Shown in pieces: positions 26,399-38,172 of a DNA stretch of 64,000 nt. Every line of letters begins with the position of its first letter. Position 1 is the stretch's first letter. The translations under genes and the position numbers were made by a program. Under the pieces are notes generated by a model. That model was not told the DNA's origin. It ran no database searches and was given only the letters and a program-made list of their open reading frames with translations. This DNA comes from Staphylococcus debuckii (GTDB lineage Bacteria > Bacillota > Bacilli > Staphylococcales > Staphylococcaceae), in assembly GCF_003718735.1 (NCBI RefSeq), contig NZ_CP033460.1, positions 1,302,001 to 1,366,000 on the forward strand, read 5' to 3'.

Positions 26399-27268
26399 AT
26401 GGTTATTCAATGGTATCCAGGACACATGGCGAAAGCTAAACGTGAAGTGTCGGAACAACTTAAGAAAGTGGATGTGGTATTTGAATTAGTGGACGCACGT
26501 ATTCCGTATAGTTCGCGTAACCCGATGATTGATGAAGTTATTCAAAATAAACCAAGAGTGGTTATTTTAAATAAAAAAGATATGGCTAATTTAAGTGAAA
26601 TTGCAAAATGGGAAGAATATTTCCGAAATAAAGGCTATTATCCAGTAGCCGTAGATGCTAAGCATGGCAAAGGACTTAAACAAGTAGAACAAGCAGCAAT
26701 TGAAGCGACAAAAGAAAAGTTCGAACGCGATAAAGCTAAAGGTTTAAAACCGCGCGCTATTCGTGCCATGATTGTCGGTATTCCTAATGTTGGCAAGTCA
26801 ACACTTATTAATAAATTGGCGAACAGAGCGATTGCGAAGACAGGCAATACACCAGGCGTTACGAAACAGCAGCAATGGATTAAAGTCGGTAAATCCTTAC
26901 AGTTGTTAGATACACCAGGAATTCTTTGGCCTAAATTCGAAGATCAGACTGTGGGTAAAAAATTAAGTCTGACAGGTGCAATTAAAGATAGTATTGTGCA
27001 TCTAGACGATGTTGCGATTTATGGATTAGAATTCTTCAAAGCGCATGATCTAGCGGCCTTGCAACAACATTTTAATGTTGATTTGGATGCCGAAGCGGAA
27101 AACTTAGAATGGTTTGATGCGATTGGGCGCAGAAGAGGGGCGTTGCAACGCGGTAATGAAGTAGATTATGAAACAGTAATTGATTTAATTATAAATGATA
27201 TGCGTAATGGTAAATTAGGCACACATAGTTTTGATATTTATAAAGAAATGGCAGACGAGATTAAATAA
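26399..27268 (+). CDS. rbgA: Ribosome biogenesis GTPase RbgA (YlqF)
   Basis: Circularly permuted GTPase needed late in 50S subunit assembly. The 289 residues open with [16 protein letters not shown]. The G4 motif ILNKKDM (about residue 57) precedes the G1 P-loop [12 protein letters not shown] (about 124) and G3 DTPGI, the order that defines the permuted family. A C-terminal helical domain follows. AAAGGTGATG precedes the ATG. The gene overlaps the rnhB start in a TAATGA junction. It marks the return to the conserved chromosome after the accessory block. Confidence 0.96.
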   Translation: MVIQWYPGHMAKAKREVSEQLKKVDVVFELVDARIPYSSRNPMIDEVIQNKPRVVILNKKDMANLSEIAKWEEYFRNKGYYPVAVDAKHGKGLKQVEQAAIEATKEKFERDKAKGLKPRAIRAMIVGIPNVGKSTLINKLANRAIAKTGNTPGVTKQQQWIKVGKSLQLLDTPGILWPKFEDQTVGKKLSLTGAIKDSIVHLDDVAIYGLEFFKAHDLAALQQHFNVDLDAEAENLEWFDAIGRRRGALQRGNEVDYETVIDLIINDMRNGKLGTHSFDIYKEMADEIK

Positions 27269-28056
27269 TGAGCTATTCTATCAAAGAAGTAAAAGAACTA
27301 TTAAATGATATTCAAGATTTACAAACATTAGAAGCATCAGAATGGAATCAGGATGAACGTAAAGGCGTGCAGCAAGCCATATCTCGTCGTAAGAAACAGT
27401 TGGAGAAAGAAGCTGATATGGTTGCGCATTATGAAGAGATGACGCAATATGAAGCGGCTATATTACAAGAACAGCCGGACGCAGTGATTTGCGGTATTGA
27501 TGAAGTCGGACGCGGACCATTAGCAGGACCAGTAGTAGCTTGTGCAGTCATTTTGAACGCTGATCATGCCTATTACGGGTTAGATGACTCTAAAAAGGTA
27601 AGTGCAGCGAAGCGTCAGAACTTAGCAGAAGCCTTAATTGAAGGAACTGCCGCTTATGCTTACGGCAAAGCAAGTCCAGAAGAAATTGATGATTTAAATA
27701 TCTATCAAGCAACACAAGTCGCAATGATGCGTGCTATAGAAAATTTAGCCATTTCACCAACCCATTTATTAATAGATGCTATGAAGCTGCCGTTAGATAT
27801 CGCGCAGACATCGATTATTAAAGGTGATGCTAAAAGTGTATCCATAGCTGCTGCAAGTATCTTAGCTAAAGAGCACAGAGATGCATACATGCACCAGCTT
27901 GCTGAACAGCATCCTGGTTATGATTTTGAGCACAATGTAGGATATGGAACAAAGGCACATTTGGAAGGTATCCAACAATTTGGTGTAATACCTGAACATA
28001 GAAAAACCTTTGAACCGATCAAATCGATAGTTCAGGAGAAAAAAGATGATTTCTAG
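27268..28056 (+). CDS. rnhB: Ribonuclease HII
   Basis: Removes ribonucleotides from DNA:RNA hybrids. At 262 residues it has an N-terminal helical extension of about 75 residues usual in Bacilli. The catalytic core starts with [20 protein letters not shown] (metal-binding Asp and Glu) and includes [21 protein letters not shown] and [12 protein letters not shown] with further acidic residues. Translationally coupled to rbgA through a one-base stop/start overlap. Confidence 0.95.
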   Translation: MSYSIKEVKELLNDIQDLQTLEASEWNQDERKGVQQAISRRKKQLEKEADMVAHYEEMTQYEAAILQEQPDAVICGIDEVGRGPLAGPVVACAVILNADHAYYGLDDSKKVSAAKRQNLAEALIEGTAAYAYGKASPEEIDDLNIYQATQVAMMRAIENLAISPTHLLIDAMKLPLDIAQTSIIKGDAKSVSIAAASILAKEHRDAYMHQLAEQHPGYDFEHNVGYGTKAHLEGIQQFGVIPEHRKTFEPIKSIVQEKKDDF

Positions 28057-28190
28057 AAAAATGTTGAGTAACGTTGTGTAATATACTATCTATGATGAAA
28101 TCTGTGTCAAATAGTAACAAACTCTTTTGGCGCAAGGTTTCAGGCTTTAATCCAAATTTTAACAAAATTGACAAAAAGAGCCTCTTTCAG

Positions 28191-28219
28191 TTTACAATAG
28201 CGCTTACATTTTCTATAAT
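28191..28219 (+). promoter_or_regulatory. Putative sigma-A promoter for sucCD
   Basis: TTTACA at 28191-28196, 17-base spacer, perfect TATAAT at 28214-28219. A second candidate uses the perfect TTGACA at 28168-28173 with TACAAT at 28193-28198 and a 19-base spacer, so tandem promoters are possible. Confidence 0.65.
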
Positions 28220-28257
28220 TAACAATGTACTTAACCTAAGAAACAGGAGGATGGAGA

Positions 28258-29424
28258 ATGAATATCCACGAGTATCAAGGAAAACAAATCTTTCGTTCTA
28301 TGGGCGTTCCCGTTCCAGAAGGACGTGTAGCATTCACTGCAGACGAAGCAGTGGAAAAAGCTAAAGAATTAGACACTGATGTTTATGTTGTAAAAGCACA
28401 AATCCACGCTGGGGGTAGAGGTAAAGCTGGCGGCGTTAAAATCGCAAAGTCATTATCTGAAGTGGAAACTTATGCTAACGAATTACTTGGGAAACAACTT
28501 GTAACTCACCAAACTGGCCCAGAAGGTAAAGAAGTTAAACGTTTATATATCGAAGAAGGCGCTGATATTAAGAAAGAATATTATGTCGGCTTCGTAATCG
28601 ACCGTGCAACTGACCGTGTTACTTTGATGGCGTCTGAAGAAGGCGGAACTGAAATTGAAGAAGTAGCGGCTAAATCTCCGGAAAAAATCTTTAAAGAAAC
28701 AATCGACCCTGTTGTTGGTTTAGCACCATTCCAAGCGCGTCGTATTGCTTTCAATATTAATATTCCGAAAGAATCAATCAACAAAGCAGCTAAATTCTTA
28801 ATTTCTTTATACAACGTGTTTATCGAAAAAGATTGCTCAATCGTTGAAATCAACCCACTAGTATTAACTGGTGCAGGCGATGTAATCGCATTAGATGCTA
28901 AAATCAACTTTGACGATAACGCTTTATTCAGACACAAAGATATTCTAGAATTACGTGACTTAGAAGAAGAAGATCCAAAAGAAATCGAAGCTTCTAAATA
29001 TGATTTATCTTATATCGCTTTAGATGGCGACATCGGCTGTATGGTTAATGGTGCCGGGTTAGCTATGGCGACTATGGATACTATCAATCATTTTGGCGGA
29101 AATCCTGCAAACTTCTTAGACGTAGGAGGCGGCGCTACGAAAGAAAAAGTTACTGAAGCATTCAAAATCATTTTAGGTGATGACAACGTTAAAGGTATTT
29201 TCGTTAATATCTTCGGTGGAATCATGCGTTGTGATGTTATTGCAGAAGGTATCGTAGCAGCAGTTAAAGAAGTCGACTTGACATTACCTTTAGTGGTACG
29301 TCTTGAAGGTACTAATGTTGAAATCGGTAAACAAATCTTAAAAGATTCAGGTTTAGCAATTGAGCCAGCAGCAACTATGGCTGAAGGCGCTCAAAAAATT
29401 GTCAAACTTGTCAAAGAAGTCTAA
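28258..29424 (+). CDS. sucC: Succinyl-CoA synthetase, beta subunit
   Basis: TCA cycle enzyme subunit that makes ATP (or GTP) while converting succinyl-CoA to succinate. The 388 residues open with [20 protein letters not shown]. They carry the ATP-grasp domain with [33 protein letters not shown] and EINPLV, followed by a CoA-ligase domain with [21 protein letters not shown] and [14 protein letters not shown] precedes the ATG. It forms an operon with sucD, with 20 bases between them. Confidence 0.97.
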   Translation: MNIHEYQGKQIFRSMGVPVPEGRVAFTADEAVEKAKELDTDVYVVKAQIHAGGRGKAGGVKIAKSLSEVETYANELLGKQLVTHQTGPEGKEVKRLYIEEGADIKKEYYVGFVIDRATDRVTLMASEEGGTEIEEVAAKSPEKIFKETIDPVVGLAPFQARRIAFNINIPKESINKAAKFLISLYNVFIEKDCSIVEINPLVLTGAGDVIALDAKINFDDNALFRHKDILELRDLEEEDPKEIEASKYDLSYIALDGDIGCMVNGAGLAMATMDTINHFGGNPANFLDVGGGATKEKVTEAFKIILGDDNVKGIFVNIFGGIMRCDVIAEGIVAAVKEVDLTLPLVVRLEGTNVEIGKQILKDSGLAIEPAATMAEGAQKIVKLVKEV

Positions 29425-29444
29425 GGAAAGGATGAGACACTAAG

Positions 29445-30359
29445 ATGAGCGTATATGTTGATAAGAATACAAAAGTAATCGTACAAGGTATCACAGGGTC
29501 TACAGCCCTTTTCCATACAAAACAAATGCTTGAGTATGGTACTCAAATCGTTGCAGGTGTTACGCCTGGCAAAGGTGGACAAGTTGTAGAAGGTGTACCT
29601 GTATTTAATACAGTAGAAGAAGCGAAAGAAGAAACTGGTGCAAATGTTTCAGTAATTTATGTTCCAGCTCCATTTGCAGCAGATGCGATTTTAGAATGTG
29701 CGGATGCAGATTTAGATTTAGCAATCTGTATTACTGAACACATTCCTGTTTTAGATATGGTTAAAGTTGTTCGTTATTTAGAAGATAAAAACACTCGTTT
29801 AATCGGACCTAACTGCCCAGGTGTTATTTCTCCTGATGATTGTAAAATCGGAATTATGCCTGGTTATATCCATAAAAGAGGTCACGTCGGCGTAGTATCA
29901 CGTTCTGGTACATTAACTTACGAAGCTGTACATCAATTGACTGAAGAGGGTATTGGTCAATCATCAGCTGTTGGTATCGGTGGCGACCCAGTTAACGGTA
30001 CTAACTTTATCGATGTATTAGATGCATTTAATAAAGATCCTGAAACAAAAGCTGTTGTAATGATTGGTGAAATCGGCGGTACTGCTGAAGAAGAGGCTGC
30101 TGAATGGATCAGCAAAAATATGACTAAACCAGTTGTAGGATTCATTGGTGGTCAAACAGCTCCTCCAGGTAAACGTATGGGTCACGCTGGTGCGATTATT
30201 TCTGGCGGTAAAGGTACTGCAAAAGAAAAAATCAAAACATTGAACGAAAATGGCGTGAAAACAGCAGATACTCCTTCTGAAATCGGTTCTACTTTAATTG
30301 AAGCGGCTAAAGAAGCAGGTATCTACGAAGATTTATTAACAGTCAAAAAAGACTCTTAA
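29445..30359 (+). CDS. sucD: Succinyl-CoA synthetase, alpha subunit
   Basis: CoA-binding and phosphohistidine subunit, 304 residues. A Rossmann CoA-binding domain ([27 protein letters not shown]) is followed by [22 protein letters not shown] and [14 protein letters not shown]. The active-site histidine segment is [16 protein letters not shown]. All family motifs are intact. A strong terminator ends the operon. Confidence 0.97.
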   Translation: MSVYVDKNTKVIVQGITGSTALFHTKQMLEYGTQIVAGVTPGKGGQVVEGVPVFNTVEEAKEETGANVSVIYVPAPFAADAILECADADLDLAICITEHIPVLDMVKVVRYLEDKNTRLIGPNCPGVISPDDCKIGIMPGYIHKRGHVGVVSRSGTLTYEAVHQLTEEGIGQSSAVGIGGDPVNGTNFIDVLDAFNKDPETKAVVMIGEIGGTAEEEAAEWISKNMTKPVVGFIGGQTAPPGKRMGHAGAIISGGKGTAKEKIKTLNENGVKTADTPSEIGSTLIEAAKEAGIYEDLLTVKKDS

Positions 30360-30387
30360 TTTAAATTCACATTATTATTCATTATTG

Positions 30388-30429
30388 AAAGCATGGATTT
30401 GCACGGATAAGTGCAAATCTGTGCTTTTT
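30388..30429 (+). terminator. Rho-independent terminator after sucD
   Basis: AAAGCA and GATTTGCAC (30388-30404) pair with GTGCAAATC and TGCTTT (30411-30427) around a 6-base loop, with a T-run at the 3' side. Confidence 0.87.
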
Positions 30430-30533
30430 GTTATTTAAGTCGAGTAAACTTATCAGTTTTATGAGTTATAAGAAGTGCCATATACAATAGTAGAAACTCG
30501 ACAACTGAGTTTTATAAAGAATAAGTAACTACT

Positions 30534-30561
30534 TTGAGAATGACGGCTGACAAGGTATAAT
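30534..30561 (+). promoter_or_regulatory. Putative promoter for dprA
   Basis: TTGAGA at 30534-30539, 16-base spacer, perfect TATAAT at 30556-30561, about 30 bases before the dprA start. Confidence 0.6.
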
Positions 30562-30593
30562 AAATATTAAACTTTATAGAAAGTAGGAAATTT

Positions 30594-31511
30594 ATGACAC
30601 AACACGAATCAACTCTAGAACTCCTAAAACTCCGTTATGCTGGCTATACAACACAGCAATTGATACGGCTCTTCAAATTCTGTCCTCTTTTTTTACGCTT
30701 AAGTCCCTCAGATAAAATGACAAATCTTCGACAATTTACTTATACAAGCAAGATACGAAATCCTGCTGCTTATCTCACACGTTATTCTGCACTAAGTATT
30801 TCTACTATCCTAAACAACCTCGATCAACATGGCGTGAAATATATTTCTATTTACGATGCAGCCTATCCACGTTTGTTAAAAGAAATCTATGATCCTCCGT
30901 TTATCCTATTTTATAAAGGCAATATTGAATTGCTCCAGCATACTCATTTCTTAGGAGTAGTCGGCTCCAGACAATCGACAGCTTATACCGCCCATGCACT
31001 TTCTTTTTTATTTTCACATATTTCTACATCGCAACTTACTATTGTCTCTGGTTTAGCCACTGGGGCAGACAGTGAAGCCCATCTTTCAGCACTTCAAAAC
31101 CAACTCCCTACAATTGGTGTCTTGGCATTCGGCCATGCACATCACTATCCCAAATCGAATTTGCATCTTAGAAATGAAATAGAAGAAAAAGGTTTGACTC
31201 TCAGTGAGTATATTCCTGAAGATGAACCGCGCAAATTTAAATTTCCTGAAAGAAATCGACTCATCAGCGGACTTTCGCAAGGTGTGTTGGTGACTGAGTC
31301 GAAGGAGAGAAGCGGTGCACAAATTACCATTGATTTAGCATTACAGCAAAACCGCAATGTCTATGTTCTGCCTGGCAGTATTTTTCAAGAATTGACCAAA
31401 GGGAATTTGAAACGTGCGCAAGAAGGTGCAACTATTGTGTTAGAAATCGATGATATATTAGCAGATTATAATTGTGAAATTCATTGTAAATGGATGAGTA
31501 CTTTCAAGTAA
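30594..31511 (+). CDS. dprA: DNA-processing protein DprA (Smf)
   Basis: Binds incoming single-stranded DNA and loads RecA during natural transformation. The 305 residues have a variable N-terminal part and then the Rossmann-fold DprA core: LGVVGSRQSTAYTAHAL, IVSGLATGADSEAHLSAL, TIGVLAFGHAHHYP, FPERNRLISGLSQGVLV and SGAQITIDLALQQNRNVYVLPG. The C-terminal winged helix of many DprA proteins is missing, as in other short staphylococcal forms. It sits between sucD and topA as usual and has its own promoter. Confidence 0.93.
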   Translation: MTQHESTLELLKLRYAGYTTQQLIRLFKFCPLFLRLSPSDKMTNLRQFTYTSKIRNPAAYLTRYSALSISTILNNLDQHGVKYISIYDAAYPRLLKEIYDPPFILFYKGNIELLQHTHFLGVVGSRQSTAYTAHALSFLFSHISTSQLTIVSGLATGADSEAHLSALQNQLPTIGVLAFGHAHHYPKSNLHLRNEIEEKGLTLSEYIPEDEPRKFKFPERNRLISGLSQGVLVTESKERSGAQITIDLALQQNRNVYVLPGSIFQELTKGNLKRAQEGATIVLEIDDILADYNCEIHCKWMSTFK

Positions 31512-31627
31512 ATGAAGCAATAAATTGAATTGCTGCTAAATTAATATATTGACAAATGTAAAATAAACCGTTTATCATTTATCTTTGTAACAAGGATGCT
31601 ATTAATGAATGCAAGGGGGAATCTGCT

Positions 31628-33697
31628 TTGGCTGATAATTTAGTCATAGTTGAGTCGCCTGCAAAAGCTAAAACAATTGAAAAATATTTAGGGAAAAGAT
31701 ATAAAGTAATCGCATCAATGGGGCATGTCAGAGATTTGCCAAGAAGCCAAATGGGCGTTGATGTTGAAGATGATTTTGAACCCAAATATATTACTATTCG
31801 CGGCAAAGGACCGGTCGTAAAAGAATTAAAAAGACATGCTAAAAAAGCAAAGAAAATCTTTTTAGCGAGTGACCCCGACCGTGAAGGAGAAGCGATTGCA
31901 TGGCACTTAGCGAATATCTTAGATTTAGATGAAAATGCAAAGAATCGTGTAGTATTTAATGAAATCACTAAAGATGCAATAAAGGAAAGTTTTAAGACAC
32001 CAAGAGGAATTGAATTGAACCTCGTTGATGCACAGCAAGCACGCCGTATTGTAGATAGACTTGTGGGTTATAATATTTCTCCAGTGTTATGGAAGAAAGT
32101 TAAAAAAGGTCTGTCAGCAGGTCGTGTGCAATCTTTAGCCTTACGTCTTATTATTGACCGTGAAAATGAAATCAGAAACTTTAAACCAGAAGAGTATTGG
32201 AAAATCGAAGGTAATTTCCGTTATAAGAAATCTACTTTTAGTGCCAAATTCTTACATTATAAAAACAAACCTTATAAATTAAATAATAAAGATGACGTCA
32301 AGTTTATTACTGATCAATTAGACGGTAACGAATTTGAAGTGACTAAAGTAACGAAGAAAGAGAAAAAGCGTAATCCAGCTAATCCTTTTACGACTTCTAC
32401 ACTTCAACAAGAAGCTTCTAGAAAGTTGAACTTCAAAGCTAGAAAAACGATGATGATTGCACAGCAATTATATGAAGGTATTGATTTGAAGAAACAAGGT
32501 ACAGTTGGTTTGATTACGTATATGCGTACCGATTCAACACGTATTTCAGCAGGCGCCAAAGCCGAAACGAAAGAATTTATTACTGAGAAGTACGGTAAAG
32601 ATTATATCTCTCATCGTAAAGCAGCGGCAGGTAAACAAGGCGATCAAGATGCCCATGAGGCGATTCGCCCAACGAAGACATTACGTACACCTGCTGACAT
32701 GAAACCATACTTAACACGTGACCAATATCGCCTCTATAAATTAATTTGGGACCGCTTCGTAGCAAGTCAAATGGCACCTGCAGTTCTAGATACTGTAGCT
32801 ATGGATATTGAACAAAAAGACGTGAAGTTCCGTGCCAACGGACAAACGATTAAATTTAAAGGATTCATGACTTTATATGTAGAATCCAAAGAAGGAGAAG
32901 AAGAGAAGAACAATAAACTTCCAGTGATTGCAGAAGGTGAAAAGGTAACAGCTACAGATATTGAACCGACACAACACTTTACACAACCACCTCCAAGATT
33001 TACTGAGGCGCGTTTAGTTAAAACGTTGGAAGAATTGAAAATCGGACGACCTTCTACGTACGCACCGACTTTGGATACTATTCAAAAACGTAATTACGTT
33101 AAAATGGAAAGCAAACGCTTTGTTCCAACTGAACTTGGTGAAATCGTGCATGAACAAGTGAAAGAATACTTCCCAGAAATAATCGATGTTGATTTCACTG
33201 TAAATATGGAAACATTATTGGATAAAATTGCTGAGGGCGACATTAAATGGAGAGAAGTTGTCGGTAATTTCTACGGCGGTTTCGAAAAAGATGTCGAACG
33301 TGCTGAGCAAGAAATGGAAAAAATTGAAATTAAAGATGAACCTGCCGGCGAAGATTGTGAAGTATGCGGTTCTCCAATGGTAATTAAAATGGGTCGTTAT
33401 GGTAAATTCATGGCATGTTCAAACTTCCCGGATTGCCGCAATACGAAAGCAATCGTCAAAGAAATCGGCGTTAAATGTCCGAAATGTGATGATGGCCAAG
33501 TCGTTGAACGTAAATCTAAAAAAGGCAGAGTCTTCTACGGCTGCTCTAATTATCCTGAATGCGACTTTATCTCATGGGATAAACCAGTCGGCAGAAGCTG
33601 TCCAAAATGCGACCATTATTTAGTAGAACGTAAAAAAGGCCGCTCAAGCCAAGTAATTTGTTCAAATTGTGATTATAAAGAAGAAGTTCAAAAATAG
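31628..33697 (+). CDS. topA: DNA topoisomerase I
   Basis: Type IA topoisomerase that relaxes negative supercoils. The 689 residues start from TTG 31628, preceded by AAGGGGG. The TOPRIM domain begins [19 protein letters not shown] and includes [16 protein letters not shown]. The catalytic tyrosine lies in [14 protein letters not shown] (about Y298). The C-terminus has three zinc-ribbon-type units with paired cysteines ([22 protein letters not shown]), which aid DNA binding. Length is normal for the genus. It stands alone with a downstream hairpin. Confidence 0.97.
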   Translation: MADNLVIVESPAKAKTIEKYLGKRYKVIASMGHVRDLPRSQMGVDVEDDFEPKYITIRGKGPVVKELKRHAKKAKKIFLASDPDREGEAIAWHLANILDLDENAKNRVVFNEITKDAIKESFKTPRGIELNLVDAQQARRIVDRLVGYNISPVLWKKVKKGLSAGRVQSLALRLIIDRENEIRNFKPEEYWKIEGNFRYKKSTFSAKFLHYKNKPYKLNNKDDVKFITDQLDGNEFEVTKVTKKEKKRNPANPFTTSTLQQEASRKLNFKARKTMMIAQQLYEGIDLKKQGTVGLITYMRTDSTRISAGAKAETKEFITEKYGKDYISHRKAAAGKQGDQDAHEAIRPTKTLRTPADMKPYLTRDQYRLYKLIWDRFVASQMAPAVLDTVAMDIEQKDVKFRANGQTIKFKGFMTLYVESKEGEEEKNNKLPVIAEGEKVTATDIEPTQHFTQPPPRFTEARLVKTLEELKIGRPSTYAPTLDTIQKRNYVKMESKRFVPTELGEIVHEQVKEYFPEIIDVDFTVNMETLLDKIAEGDIKWREVVGNFYGGFEKDVERAEQEMEKIEIKDEPAGEDCEVCGSPMVIKMGRYGKFMACSNFPDCRNTKAIVKEIGVKCPKCDDGQVVERKSKKGRVFYGCSNYPECDFISWDKPVGRSCPKCDHYLVERKKGRSSQVICSNCDYKEEVQK

Positions 33698-33711
33698 AAT
33701 GTGAAGATGTG

Positions 33712-33757
33712 AGAGGTTGGACAATTAAGTCGATATTGCTGATGTCCTACCTCTTTT
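33712..33757 (+). terminator. Terminator-like hairpin after topA
   Basis: AGAGGT-GGACA (33712-33723) pairs with TGTCC-ACCTCT (33743-33754) with one T-T mismatch, an 18-19 base loop, then TTTT. The GGGACA-like arm recalls other staphylococcal intergenic hairpins. Confidence 0.6.
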
Positions 33758-33781
33758 CATCTGAATGAGGAGGATTTATTT

Positions 33782-35092
33782 ATGGCAGATACAGTAGTCA
33801 ATGTAGTCGGAGCTGGATTAGCAGGTTCCGAAGCAGCGTATCAGCTTGCGCAAAGAGGCATTAAAGTGAATTTAATTGAAATGCGTCCGGTAAAGCAAAC
33901 ACCTGCGCATCATACAGATAAATTTGCAGAACTGGTATGTTCTAATTCGTTACGCGGTAATTCGCTTACAAATGCTGTAGGCGTATTGAAAGAAGAAATG
34001 CGTCGTTTAGATTCATTAATTATCAAAGCGGCAGATACTGCGCGCGTTCCAGCTGGCGGTGCATTAGCTGTAGACCGTCATGATTTTGCCGGATTTATTA
34101 CAGACACTTTGAAATCTCATCCTAACGTGAACGTTATCAATGAAGAAATTGAATCTATTCCTGAAGGTTATACGATTATTGCGACAGGTCCTTTAACAAC
34201 TGAAGGTCTTGCTAAAGAAATAGTTGAGATTACAGGCGAAGACCAGTTGTATTTCTATGATGCAGCAGCACCTATTATTGAGAAAGACTCTATTGATATG
34301 AATAAAGTCTATTTGAAATCACGTTATGATAAAGGTGAAGCAGCTTATTTGAACTGTCCGATGACAGAGGAAGAATTCGACCGTTTTTACGATGCTGTTT
34401 TAGCAGCTGAGGCAGCACCTGTTAATGAATTTGAAAAAGAAAAATACTTTGAAGGATGTATGCCGTTTGAAGTTATGGCTGAACGCGGCCGTAAAACGTT
34501 ATTATTCGGACCGATGAAACCAGTAGGGTTAGAAGATCCTAAGACAGGAAAACGACCATTTGCAGTAGTACAATTGCGTCAAGACGATGCAGCAGGAACG
34601 TTGTATAATATTGTCGGATTCCAGACACATTTAAAATGGGGTGCTCAAAAAGAAGTCATCCGTTTAATTCCTGGCTTAGAAAATGTAGATATTGTGCGTT
34701 ATGGTGTGATGCATCGTAATACCTTTATCAACTCACCAGACGTTTTATCTGAAACTTACCAACTCAAAGGTCATGATAAAGTATATTTCGCAGGCCAAAT
34801 GACAGGTGTAGAAGGCTATGTAGAAAGTGCAGCAAGCGGTTTAGTCGCAGGCATTAACGTAGCACATAAACTTCAAGATAAAGCCGAAGTCATCTTCCCG
34901 CGTGAAACTATGATAGGCAGTATGGCTTATTATATTTCGCACGCTAACAATAATAAGAACTTCCAACCGATGAATGCTAACTTTGGTTTAGTACCTTCAT
35001 TAGAAAAAAGAATTAAAGATAAAAAAGAGCGTTATGAACAACAAGCAAATCGAGCATTAACGTATTTAGAGAATTTTAAGCAAACTTTGTGA
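33782..35092 (+). CDS. trmFO: Methylenetetrahydrofolate-tRNA-(uracil54-C5)-methyltransferase TrmFO
   Basis: Folate- and FAD-dependent enzyme that makes ribothymidine at position 54 of tRNA. The 436 residues begin with the FAD-binding [20 protein letters not shown]. They include [18 protein letters not shown] with a conserved Cys, [14 protein letters not shown] with the second, [20 protein letters not shown] and [19 protein letters not shown]. Formerly called gid. GAGGAGG lies upstream. It precedes xerC as in other staphylococci. Confidence 0.96.
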   Translation: MADTVVNVVGAGLAGSEAAYQLAQRGIKVNLIEMRPVKQTPAHHTDKFAELVCSNSLRGNSLTNAVGVLKEEMRRLDSLIIKAADTARVPAGGALAVDRHDFAGFITDTLKSHPNVNVINEEIESIPEGYTIIATGPLTTEGLAKEIVEITGEDQLYFYDAAAPIIEKDSIDMNKVYLKSRYDKGEAAYLNCPMTEEEFDRFYDAVLAAEAAPVNEFEKEKYFEGCMPFEVMAERGRKTLLFGPMKPVGLEDPKTGKRPFAVVQLRQDDAAGTLYNIVGFQTHLKWGAQKEVIRLIPGLENVDIVRYGVMHRNTFINSPDVLSETYQLKGHDKVYFAGQMTGVEGYVESAASGLVAGINVAHKLQDKAEVIFPRETMIGSMAYYISHANNNKNFQPMNANFGLVPSLEKRIKDKKERYEQQANRALTYLENFKQTL

Positions 35093-35183
35093 TAAATTAT
35101 GAATATTTTGATAAAATTAGATTTGTGTTTAGAAAGCGTTTGCGATTTCGAGACGTAAATCACTGCAGCTCCCTCTGTCCATA

Positions 35184-35192
35184 TGCTACAAT
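35184..35192 (+). promoter_or_regulatory. Putative extended -10 promoter for xerC-hslVU-codY
   Basis: TGC followed by TACAAT (-10 at 35187-35192) forms an extended -10 element, just upstream of the GGAGGGG ribosome site of xerC. No good -35 box is present. Confidence 0.4.
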
Positions 35193-35214
35193 GCAAATGA
35201 TGGAGGGGTTTTTA

Positions 35215-36105
35215 TTGAATAAAATCCAAGAGTCTTTTTTATACATGTTAAAGGTAGAACGCTTTTTTTCTAAGCATACGTTAAAGTCTTACCACGATGA
35301 TTTAGTTCAATTTAATACATTTTTAGAACACGAGCATTTGAAATTAAAAACTTTTGAATATAAAGATGCTAGAAATTATTTGTCATTTTTATATTCAAAA
35401 GGCTTGAAAAGAACTACAGTTTCCCGTAAAATTTCTGCGTTACGTTCTTTCTACGAATTTTGGATGACACAAGACGATACAGTCGTTAATCCTTTTGTAC
35501 AGCTTGTTCACCCTAAGAAAGAACAATATCTGCCTCATTTTTTCTACGAAGAAGAAATGAGTGCTTTATTTGAAACTGTAGAAGCGGATGGTCACAAAGG
35601 TTTGCGTGACCGCGTGATTTTAGAATTGTTGTACGGAACTGGCATACGGGTTTCAGAATTAGTGAACATCAAGTTAGAGGATCTCGATTTAAATTCACCT
35701 GGTGTTAAAGTGTTAGGTAAAGGTAATAAGGAACGGTTTATCCCGTTTGGAAATATGTGCAGAGAGAGTATTGAACGTTATATAGAATTATTTCCGCCGA
35801 TTCAGAATGTGCCTCATGATTATTTGTTAGTCAATATGAAAGGCGGCCAAATTACTGAACGCGGCGTGCGATATGTTTTAAATGATATAGTGAAACGCAC
35901 AGCAGGAGTGACAGATATACATCCGCATAAACTGCGTCACACATTTGCTACACATATGTTGAATGAAGGCGCTGATTTGCGAACAGTCCAATCTCTTCTC
36001 GGTCATGTCAACTTATCAACAACTGGTCGATATACGCATGTTTCAAATCAACAATTGCGTAAAGTTTATTTAAATGCACATCCTCGAGCTAAAAAGGAGA
36101 AATAA
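35215..36105 (+). CDS. xerC: Tyrosine recombinase XerC
   Basis: Works with XerD at dif to resolve chromosome dimers. The frame is open from 35089, but the region before 35215 looks like a leader. TTG 35215, 6 bases after GGAGGGG, gives 296 residues and the family start [17 protein letters not shown]. The N-terminal SAM-like core-binding domain is followed by the catalytic domain with GTGIRVSEL (Arg), LGKGNKER (Lys), [14 protein letters not shown] (His-x-x-Arg), [10 protein letters not shown] (His) and YTHVS (Tyr nucleophile). It heads the xerC-hslV-hslU-codY operon. Confidence 0.95.
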   Translation: MNKIQESFLYMLKVERFFSKHTLKSYHDDLVQFNTFLEHEHLKLKTFEYKDARNYLSFLYSKGLKRTTVSRKISALRSFYEFWMTQDDTVVNPFVQLVHPKKEQYLPHFFYEEEMSALFETVEADGHKGLRDRVILELLYGTGIRVSELVNIKLEDLDLNSPGVKVLGKGNKERFIPFGNMCRESIERYIELFPPIQNVPHDYLLVNMKGGQITERGVRYVLNDIVKRTAGVTDIHPHKLRHTFATHMLNEGADLRTVQSLLGHVNLSTTGRYTHVSNQQLRKVYLNAHPRAKKEK

Positions 36106-36107
36106 TA

Positions 36108-36647
36108 ATGAATAACTCAATTCATGCGACAACAATATTTGCTGTTAGACAAAATGGTCATGCCGCAATGGCCGGCGACGGTCAAGTTACGCTTGGCGAA
36201 CAAGTAATTATGAAGCAGACAGCACGTAAAGTCCGCAGATTATATGACGGCAAAGTACTTGCCGGATTTGCAGGCAGCGTTGCAGATGCTTTTACACTTT
36301 TCGAAAAATTCGAAACTAAGTTGCAAGAATTCAGCGGTAATTTAGAACGTGCAGCAGTAGAACTTGCTCAAGAATGGAGAGGCGACAAGCAGTTGCGTCA
36401 ACTTGAAGCAATGCTGATTGTGATGGACAAGAACTCTATTCTTGTAGTAAGCGGTACTGGTGAAGTAATTTCACCTGATGACGATTTAATCGCTATCGGC
36501 TCAGGCGGCAATTACGCTTTGAGTGCCGGACGTGCTTTGAAACGTCATACAGAAATGGCAGCAAAAGATATCGCACATGCAAGCTTAAAAGTCGCTTCAG
36601 AAATTTGTGTCTTCACAAATGACAACATTATTGTCGAAGAATTATAA
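36108..36647 (+). CDS. hslV: ATP-dependent protease proteolytic subunit HslV (ClpQ/CodW)
   Basis: Proteasome-like peptidase that works with HslU. The 179 residues include [25 protein letters not shown] and [18 protein letters not shown]. The usual N-terminal threonine nucleophile is not at position 2: the start reads MNNSIHATT, so a short propeptide must be removed to expose T8, as expected for staphylococcal HslV. AAAGGAG lies before the ATG. It begins 2 bases after the xerC stop. Confidence 0.95.
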   Translation: MNNSIHATTIFAVRQNGHAAMAGDGQVTLGEQVIMKQTARKVRRLYDGKVLAGFAGSVADAFTLFEKFETKLQEFSGNLERAAVELAQEWRGDKQLRQLEAMLIVMDKNSILVVSGTGEVISPDDDLIAIGSGGNYALSAGRALKRHTEMAAKDIAHASLKVASEICVFTNDNIIVEEL

Positions 36648-36733
36648 GTATTCTTTTTGGAATATTAAACAACAATATTTTTCCTGAGAAATGGAAATGA
36701 GTAAATTTTGAAATATTGGAGGTTGAACGACGG

Positions 36734-38140
36734 ATGGATGCTAGCGCAATCAAACTTACCCCAAAAGACATTGTCTCTCAATTAAACGAGTATATTGTCG
36801 GACAAAACGATGCTAAGAAAAAAGTAGCCATAGCTTTAAGAAACAGATATCGTCGCAGTCAATTAGATGAGGAATTGAAACAAGAAATTGTTCCGAAAAA
36901 TATTTTGATGATCGGGCCGACTGGTGTAGGTAAAACAGAAATTGCCCGTAGAATGGCAAAAATTGTCGGTGCACCGTTTATTAAAGTAGAAGCAACTAAA
37001 TTCACTGAAGTCGGCTATGTGGGTCGTGACGTAGAAAGCATGGTTCGTGATTTAGTGGACGTTGCAGTAAGACTTGTAAAAGAAGATAGAAAAGATAAAG
37101 TGAAAGATGAAGCAATTAAAAAAGCTAACGACAAATTAGTGAAATTGCTTGTACCGAGTATGAAAAAGAAAGCAAATCAAAATGCAGGAAATCCTTTCGA
37201 ATCAATTTTCGGCGGCATGATGCCTAGCTTCGGTAACAACGAAGAGGAAGATGAAGAACCGCCGACTGAGGAAATCAAAACGAAACGTTCTGAAATCAAA
37301 CGCCAATTACAAAATGGTGAATTAGAAGAAGAAAAAGTACGAATTAAGGTTGAACAAGATCCTGGTGCAATGGGAATGCTTGGTACAAATCAAAATCAAC
37401 AAGTTCAAGATATGATGAATCAATTGATGCCGAAGAAAAAAGTAGAACGTGAAGTGCCAGTTAAATCAGCACGTAAAATCTTGGCTGATGAATATGCAGA
37501 TGAATTAATCGATCATGAAACAGCTAACCAAGAAGCTTTAGAATTAGCAGAGCAGATGGGCATTATCTTTATCGATGAAGTAGATAAAGTGGCCAGCAAT
37601 AATCAACAAGGCGGTCAAGACGTTTCAAGACAAGGCGTACAAAGAGATATCTTGCCGATTGTTGAAGGAAGTGTCGTGCAAACTAAATATGGCAGTGTCA
37701 ACACTGAACATATGCTGTTTATCGGAGCAGGGGCTTTCCACGTATCAAAACCGAGCGATTTAATTCCAGAACTACAAGGCCGTTTCCCAATCAGAGTGGA
37801 ATTAGATAGTTTATCAGTTGAGGATTTTGTGAATATTCTTAAAGAACCGAAATTATCATTGATTAAACAATATGAAGCGCTCTTGCAAACAGAAGAAGTG
37901 ACGGTTAATTTCACGGATGAAGCGATTACACGTCTCGCTGAAATTGCTTATCAAGTCAACCAAGATACAGATAATATCGGAGCAAGACGTTTGCATACTA
38001 TTTTAGAAAAAATGCTTGAAGATCTGTCGTATGAAGCACCTGGCATGCCGAACGCAGTGGTAGATATTACTGCACAATATGTTGATGATAAATTGAAATC
38101 TATTTCTACTAATAAAGATTTAAGTGCATTTATCTTATAA
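36734..38140 (+). CDS. hslU: HslUV protease ATPase subunit HslU (ClpY)
   Basis: AAA+ unfoldase that feeds substrates to HslV. An upstream in-frame start at 36716 exists, but ATG 36734 follows GGAGG (36718-36722) and yields the family start [14 protein letters not shown] and 468 residues. Motifs: Walker [16 protein letters not shown] (about residue 57), pore motif [14 protein letters not shown], the inserted I domain (about 110-235), Walker [11 protein letters not shown], the sensor region [11 protein letters not shown] and [13 protein letters not shown], and the C-terminal AFIL tail that inserts into HslV. Confidence 0.95.
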   Translation: MDASAIKLTPKDIVSQLNEYIVGQNDAKKKVAIALRNRYRRSQLDEELKQEIVPKNILMIGPTGVGKTEIARRMAKIVGAPFIKVEATKFTEVGYVGRDVESMVRDLVDVAVRLVKEDRKDKVKDEAIKKANDKLVKLLVPSMKKKANQNAGNPFESIFGGMMPSFGNNEEEDEEPPTEEIKTKRSEIKRQLQNGELEEEKVRIKVEQDPGAMGMLGTNQNQQVQDMMNQLMPKKKVEREVPVKSARKILADEYADELIDHETANQEALELAEQMGIIFIDEVDKVASNNQQGGQDVSRQGVQRDILPIVEGSVVQTKYGSVNTEHMLFIGAGAFHVSKPSDLIPELQGRFPIRVELDSLSVEDFVNILKEPKLSLIKQYEALLQTEEVTVNFTDEAITRLAEIAYQVNQDTDNIGARRLHTILEKMLEDLSYEAPGMPNAVVDITAQYVDDKLKSISTNKDLSAFIL

Positions 38141-38172
38141 CTTATAATCATAAATATAAAAGGAGAAGAAAA

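Noticed and set aside
28074..28257. Frame running through the sucC promoter region
   Set aside because: It covers clear promoter boxes and continues out of frame into sucC; no ribosome site or protein-like composition.
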